Source: UBA2450 sp045226015 (lineage in GTDB: Bacteria > Bacillota_I > Bacilli_A > RFN20 > CAG-826). Taken from it: a stretch of DNA of 64,000 nt. Position 1 is the first letter of the stretch. Each line of letters begins with the position of its first letter. The translations under genes and the position numbers were made by a program. Where the stretch lies: the NCBI GenBank assembly GCA_045226015.1, contig JBGVBY010000001.1:62001-126000 (forward strand). The letters run 5' to 3'. The notes beneath the pieces were generated by a model. The model was given only the letters and a program-made list of their open reading frames with translations, was not told the DNA's origin and made no database searches. Shown piece by piece: positions 59,975 through 64,000 of the stretch.

Positions 59975-62575
59975 TTATCTAACAGTAAATACTGTATTAG
60001 AACATAAGGTAATCGTTGGAGATGAATCAATAGATCCACCATCCATGACGTCATATTGTAACACTATGGTTACTTTATTATTTTTGAAATATTCAAGTAC
60101 CCCTTCTATATCATTCATAACTCGTATTTCGTGAGATGATAAACCACTAGTGATACTAGATACATCAAAATAGAATGTGTATTCATCATTAATAAGAATT
60201 CTTGGATTTGCTAAAGATCCGCTAATTCCATCTTGTTTGATGGTGGCGAGATAGAAATATGGATCGCTCGCAGAGATTTCATATTTAGTAAGCATCGCTT
60301 CATCTATATCTGGCATCACAGATGTAGTGCCTTGATAAATATATGGGACTGCCTCATCTTGAATGAGATAGCCTTCTTTACTACTATTAACTGAATATTT
60401 AACTTGACCCGCACTTAATGCTTCTAGATTTAAATTAGAGATATCTACGACTTGTGTTCCATTATGAGCGGCTAACGCACATTCAGTTACTTGTACACCA
60501 GCTTGGCTAGAATAATCACTAAGTTCTAAAGTGAGATTTCCATATGTATCATTAGTGTCCGCGAATGACATTGAGATAGTTGTGTAAACTTTAGATGTAC
60601 CTGTACCACTGATTTCATAATAGTACGTTCCAAACTCAAAATTAGATAAGTGACTAAGGAGATTATTAAAATCAACTAGACCTCTATCGACTACCACTTT
60701 ACGGTTAAGCTTATCGACAGTCATGAATTTGTAACGATAAGTACCTGTTAAATCAAGACTACTATAGTCTAAGTTAGAGATTGTTTGAGCTCCTCCACTA
60801 ACTTGAGGTAAATCACCAATAACATTAATCGTGTTTCCTCCGTCATATGGAGTGAATTCAAATTCAACGTGGTCGTAATATCCTCCGTCAAATGTATCTT
60901 CATATTCACATGACCAGAATGCGATGAGTTCAGGGCTAGAAGACATCACTCTATCAAAGACAAAGTTACTTACACTTGCTGTTCTTCCAGTATGATCTGG
61001 GTCACTATCAACAAATGTAACAGTGCCACTACTAGCGACGACCGTTTCCCCAGTGTAGTAATCAGAATATAAGAATTCATATTCAAATTCCTCACCACTA
61101 CAAAGGTTGAGATAACCAGGAATATTTTCAACATTCACTGTTTGAGATTCTCTTGCGTAGAGATTAACACTGATGTTACGTCCTTCTGAACGATATTCTG
61201 GATTTGGGTTATAAATCTTAAACGCCATTAAACCAATATGTGAAGCTGGATCAGAATAGTCCATCTCAACAGTGATATCAAAGGTGTCTAGAGTGAAATC
61301 AATTTCGTTAGAAATTGTAATTGAGTTAAATCTAATCGTGTCATCAATCTTAAATGAAGCTTTATATGTACGGTCGCCATCTAGATATGACACAATTCTT
61401 GTCCATGGATCATAATCAACTGTTCTACCAGGGATTCTCCATCCTTTGAAGAGATATCCTTCAGGAGTGGTGAATGGGTTTTCAGGTAAATAGTATGATT
61501 TACCTTCTCTTACTCTTTCAGTAATTGGTTCATCAGTGGACAAACCTGGATCAAGAGTAATCGTATAGAAGGTAGGAACTGCAGAAGTATTAAAGACAAT
61601 CTTATTTTGTAATGAATATCTTTCTTCTTCTTCATATAAGTAGAAGAGAGAATATGTAAATCCATTTGGATCATTGAAATCAAAGATGAAATCATCACCT
61701 TCATAATTAAGTTGAACGGTTTGTTGATCATCAGTCGCGGCAAGTTCATAGACTTTTTGATGTTCTTCACTATCAAGGATTTCAAGCATAAAGTTATCAA
61801 AGTTTCTATCTTGATAGTTATATGTTAAAAGAACTTCAAATGTGCCTTCTTCTAAATCTGGAATGACATCAATTGTCGCAGTTGCTTCATTAGCGGCAAT
61901 TGTGGTAACTGCTTCAGAATATATAACATAGTTATTCTTAGTTACATTGGTAACAGTGAAATCATATGTGGTTGTTTCTGATAAACCTGTAACATAGTTC
62001 GCGTTTGTTCCATCTTGAAGGGATTGTTTTGTCACTTCTTCTCCGTTAAAAGAAACAGAAACGACATATTCATCTCCATCAAGTCCATTTAACTCAAATC
62101 TATATCCGATTTTGTTATGGAAGGCGGCAATGTTCATGTTAACGACTTCTCCATAGTTAACTTCAGGAGAAGGGGCTGGTTCTTCTTTATGGCCTGTGAG
62201 GTCTAATCCTACGAGCGCACCTATACAAGAAACTGTGACAACCGCGGATGCGGCAGCGATAGCAACTCCACCAATAGCGCTTGTTCCACTTGATGCAGTA
62301 GATGTAGAGGAACTAGAAGGATGGTTATTACTATGAGAAGATTGTTGTTCTTTAGTAGACTCTTCGTTCTCTTTTTTATCTCTACGTTTTTCCTCGTCTT
62401 CTTTCTTTTCGGTATTAGTGGTTGGATTATCGTTTACTTCATCACGAATCTTAATCTTATTATCAGCGTATGATTCACTATCATAATGAGGGGTACTACC
62501 AAATTCAAAAGAAGAATCTATATTCCCTTCATTATTAATTTTCTCTTTATTATATTCAGAGTCGTAAATTTTCAT
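59975..62575 (-). CDS. Large membrane protein with Fn3-like and InlB-type repeats
   Basis: An 866-residue protein. Residues 1-95 are highly charged (KKEDEEKRRDKKENEE) with a Ser-rich stretch; one transmembrane helix spans about 97-125 (GGVAIAAASAVVTVSCIGAL). The large outer part has Fn3-like beta repeats (TGLSETTTYDFTVTNV type) and an InlB/Listeria-Bacteroides-type module near 340-410 (FYTITLDPG ... PEGYLFKGWRI ... YKASFK). So the N-terminus is cytoplasmic and the C-terminus outside, without a cleavable signal. A candidate leaderless promoter lies just upstream. Adhesion or wall contact is a guess. Confidence 0.78.
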   Translation of the reverse strand: MKIYDSEYNKEKINNEGNIDSSFEFGSTPHYDSESYADNKIKIRDEVNDNPTTNTEKKEDEEKRRDKKENEESTKEQQSSHSNNHPSSSSTSTASSGTSAIGGVAIAAASAVVTVSCIGALVGLDLTGHKEEPAPSPEVNYGEVVNMNIAAFHNKIGYRFELNGLDGDEYVVSVSFNGEEVTKQSLQDGTNANYVTGLSETTTYDFTVTNVTKNNYVIYSEAVTTIAANEATATIDVIPDLEEGTFEVLLTYNYQDRNFDNFMLEILDSEEHQKVYELAATDDQQTVQLNYEGDDFIFDFNDPNGFTYSLFYLYEEEERYSLQNKIVFNTSAVPTFYTITLDPGLSTDEPITERVREGKSYYLPENPFTTPEGYLFKGWRIPGRTVDYDPWTRIVSYLDGDRTYKASFKIDDTIRFNSITISNEIDFTLDTFDITVEMDYSDPASHIGLMAFKIYNPNPEYRSEGRNISVNLYARESQTVNVENIPGYLNLCSGEEFEYEFLYSDYYTGETVVASSGTVTFVDSDPDHTGRTASVSNFVFDRVMSSSPELIAFWSCEYEDTFDGGYYDHVEFEFTPYDGGNTINVIGDLPQVSGGAQTISNLDYSSLDLTGTYRYKFMTVDKLNRKVVVDRGLVDFNNLLSHLSNFEFGTYYYEISGTGTSKVYTTISMSFADTNDTYGNLTLELSDYSSQAGVQVTECALAAHNGTQVVDISNLNLEALSAGQVKYSVNSSKEGYLIQDEAVPYIYQGTTSVMPDIDEAMLTKYEISASDPYFYLATIKQDGISGSLANPRILINDEYTFYFDVSSITSGLSSHEIRVMNDIEGVLEYFKNNKVTIVLQYDVMDGGSIDSSPTITLCSNTVFTVR

Positions 62576-62582
62576 CGCTTCT

Positions 62583-62611
62583 ATTTTATCGCATATGCAT
62601 ATACATGAAAA
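62583..62611 (-). promoter_or_regulatory. Candidate leaderless promoter of the 866-residue membrane protein
   Basis: Minus strand TTTTCA (62611-62606), 17-base spacer, TAAAAT (62588-62583), then 7 bases to ATG 62575. There is no ribosome-binding site. The -35 is weak, so support rests on the repeated geometry. Confidence 0.4.
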
Positions 62612-62726
62612 ACAAAATGTTAAGTATGTATATACAAAATCAAAAACGTATTGGTTTATTTATTAATATTCTTAATTATCAATTTATTTTTGTATTATTC
62701 TCTTCTAAAACAATAATAGGCCGTTG

Positions 62727-63461
62727 TCAGTATATTTGATCTGGGAAATCTCGTTCTCTAGGCACCATGAGTTTCCATTTGGAAACATACTTTGAATATC
62801 CGACCTTTGCTTCAAAATATTGAATTTTATTTCCTGAACGAGACAAACAAAGTTGATAAAAAGAGTCAGGTATTTTATCGCCAAAATATTTTTCAAACAG
62901 ATATCCGACTTTTTGATATAAGAAGGCCTTGTCGTAATATTCAAGCATCTTTATTACCTTATCTATATTTAAAGGTTTACAACAAGCTACGGCTTCTTCA
63001 ACTTCTTCCAATCCTCCAGCGTATCCAGGATTATCAATTGAATCCACTATTGCGCGCTCTAAAGAAACAACTCTAACGCGGTTTCGATTCATGTAATCTT
63101 TTATTTCTAAATCGCAATCGCTTTTTTTAGATGTATATATAATATCTCCAAAATCTATATCTCTAACATATACATGCGTTAGATAGCGAAAAGTTGATAC
63201 AAACACTTGTGTAGCAAGTCCGTAATATTCAAGAGCCTCATGATATGAAAAATAGGCATCATTAAACAAACGAGATGCTACTTGGAACTTTGAAACATAT
63301 ATACATCCTGTCGAACGATCCACTAACGCATATAATCCCTTTTTTATTTTTTTAACTTCGCCTCTTTTAATCGCTCGATCAACGAACGCATAAAAATTCT
63401 TTACGTTCGGGTAAAGCTCTTTTACATCTTCATAAGTAAATAACTCTGGTATCACATTCAT
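62727..63461 (-). CDS. AbiEi-like type IV antitoxin-domain protein
   Basis: A 244-residue protein of the AbiEi group. The N-terminal winged helix (FYAFVDRAIKRGEVKKIKKG then LYALVD) and the segment ASRLFNDAYFSYHEALEYYG are typical, followed by LERAIVDSIDNPGYAGG. AbiEi proteins repress their own operon and counter the AbiEii nucleotidyltransferase toxin. No AbiEii gene follows it; instead an XRE-nucleotidyltransferase gene is divergent. The ATG at 63461 is chosen because a promoter places transcription start at that codon; the longer frame starts with GTG at 63485. The 62576-62726 region downstream holds no gene. Confidence 0.8.
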   Translation of the reverse strand: MNVIPELFTYEDVKELYPNVKNFYAFVDRAIKRGEVKKIKKGLYALVDRSTGCIYVSKFQVASRLFNDAYFSYHEALEYYGLATQVFVSTFRYLTHVYVRDIDFGDIIYTSKKSDCDLEIKDYMNRNRVRVVSLERAIVDSIDNPGYAGGLEEVEEAVACCKPLNIDKVIKMLEYYDKAFLYQKVGYLFEKYFGDKIPDSFYQLCLSRSGNKIQYFEAKVGYSKYVSKWKLMVPRERDFPDQIY

Positions 63462-63467
63462 ACCATA

Positions 63468-63496
63468 ATTTAAGCACAACTCCACAAAAATGTAAA
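63468..63496 (-). promoter_or_regulatory. Leaderless promoter of the AbiEi-like gene
   Basis: Minus strand TTTACA (63496-63491), 17-base spacer, TTAAAT (63473-63468), 6 bases (TATGGT), then ATG 63461. There is no ribosome-binding site. The geometry is identical to the divergent promoter at 63549. Confidence 0.6.
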
Positions 63497-63548
63497 GTTA
63501 TGCATAAAAATAGGTAAATATTAATAACCAAAAATGTAACATTTTTAG

Positions 63549-63577
63549 TTGCGCAATTAGAAATGCGCAGATATAAT
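63549..63577 (+). promoter_or_regulatory. Leaderless promoter of the XRE-nucleotidyltransferase gene
   Basis: TTGCGC (63549-63554), 17-base spacer, TATAAT (63572-63577), 6 bases (TATGAT), then ATG 63584. GCGCA occurs both in the -35 box (63551-63555) and in the spacer (63565-63569), forming symmetrical sites for a repressor. Confidence 0.7.
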
Positions 63578-63583
63578 TATGAT

Positions 63584-64000
63584 ATGAATGAATTAAGACA
63601 AAAAAGAAAAGAACTAGGGCTTACTCAAATACAAGCCGCCACTCTATGTGGAGTTTCTCGACGTACTTATCAAACATACGAAGAGACTCAAACTGTAAAT
63701 AGCACTTATGATGAATTATTAAACAAACTTAACGAAATGGGAGTGCTTGATGGAAGCAATTACATCTCAAATGTTAAATTTATAAAACATGTATGCAATC
63801 AAATCTTCAAAGAAGAATATCCAGAAATAAAGTGTGCTTATCTATATGGGAGTTACGCTAGAGGAGAAGCAACTGGGAAAAGTGATATTGATATCCTGAT
63901 TGTTTTAGATATACCATTAGGTCTTAAATACTATGGAATTGCTAGTGACTTAGAAGAACAATTACATAAAAAAGTAGATATTCAATCTTACGAGCAACTT
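63584..64000 (+). CDS. XRE helix-turn-helix fused to MNT-type nucleotidyltransferase, cut by window end
   Basis: The first 139 codons of a gene running past the window. Residues 1-60 are a Cro/C1-type HTH (MNELRQKRKELGLTQIQAAT, GVSRRTYQTYE). From about 85 a minimal nucleotidyltransferase begins (YLYGSYARGEATGKSDIDIL, with the GSxxxGxxxxxSDxD motif). HTH-NTase fusions occur as antitoxins or regulators. It is divergent from the AbiEi-like gene and shares a 122-base intergenic region with it, so a linked regulatory or toxin-antitoxin function is likely. Start at ATG 63584 follows from the promoter position; no ribosome-binding site is present. Confidence 0.85.
   Translation, partial: MNELRQKRKELGLTQIQAATLCGVSRRTYQTYEETQTVNSTYDELLNKLNEMGVLDGSNYISNVKFIKHVCNQIFKEEYPEIKCAYLYGSYARGEATGKSDIDILIVLDIPLGLKYYGIASDLEEQLHKKVDIQSYEQL

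Noticed and set aside
1..64000. Possible reassigned TGA codon, given similarity to Mollicutes-related lineages
   Set aside because: Several genes end in TGA at expected family lengths and overlap the next start as ATGA; full-length proteins need no TGA readthrough.

Overview
The window looks like the chromosome of a low-GC, AT-biased Bacillota, probably an uncultured gut anaerobe of the Erysipelotrichales / RF39 / RFN20 type. This is inferred from codon use, many Cys-lipobox lipoproteins, a BspA-like leucine-rich surface protein, an NADP-type glutamate dehydrogenase operon and a fermentative purine/pyrimidine catabolism operon. No rRNA, tRNA, CRISPR array, transposase or integrase was seen. 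TGA behaves as an ordinary stop.

1-12.7 kb (all minus strand): one tightly packed catabolic operon. In transcription order it holds a MocA-like molybdenum cofactor cytidylyltransferase, a first set of xanthine-dehydrogenase-type subunits (FAD, 2Fe-2S, Mo), dihydropyrimidinase, SsnA-type amidohydrolase, a PreA-like flavin/4Fe-4S enzyme, a second complete Mo/2Fe-2S/FAD set, a threonine-synthase-like PLP enzyme and the start of another probable PLP enzyme. It resembles the E. coli yge/ygf/ssnA/xdhD region and the purine-degradation clusters of gut anaerobes. A consensus promoter (TTGATA-17-TATAAT) lies so close to the first ATG that the mRNA should be leaderless, and a 16-bp palindrome covers its -35 box. 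A divergent-side carbamate kinase (14.3 kb, plus) could make ATP from carbamoyl phosphate released by such a pathway. CPBP protease and Lgt genes lie between.

15.2-20.1 kb: gdhA, DUF1015, serC, serA operon (nitrogen assimilation and serine synthesis). 20.3-20.9 kb: DinJ/YafQ toxin-antitoxin pair.

20.9-38.3 kb: cell-surface and accessory genes: a BspA-like lipoprotein, a giant anchored endonuclease I with Ig-like domains, a membrane HNH protein, several lipoproteins, an XRE/zinc/membrane regulator, a SHOCT protein, and a small operon with an Ntn-hydrolase, two small membrane proteins (one of 37 residues) and an FtsK-gamma-like winged helix.

38.2-56.5 kb: a probable defence or genome-conflict island. 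It has HEPN-like proteins, a frameshifted GIY-YIG nuclease, a WYL regulator, two NERD nucleases, a UvrD helicase with zinc ribbons, a nuclease-DUF2075 helicase, AbiH, MazG-like pyrophosphohydrolase, an SRA-like/Nudix/DUF3883 fusion followed by an OGG-fold-like protein and unknowns, a CbbX-type AAA ATPase, a SIMPL protein, a degenerate macro-domain protein and a PD-(D/E)xK nuclease. This is the best candidate for an undescribed system.

56.5-64 kb: another lipoprotein, an orphan RHH-nucleotidyltransferase, an MscS channel, a large membrane protein with Fn3/InlB-like repeats, and an AbiEi-like antitoxin gene divergent from an XRE-nucleotidyltransferase gene, both with leaderless-type promoters of identical geometry.
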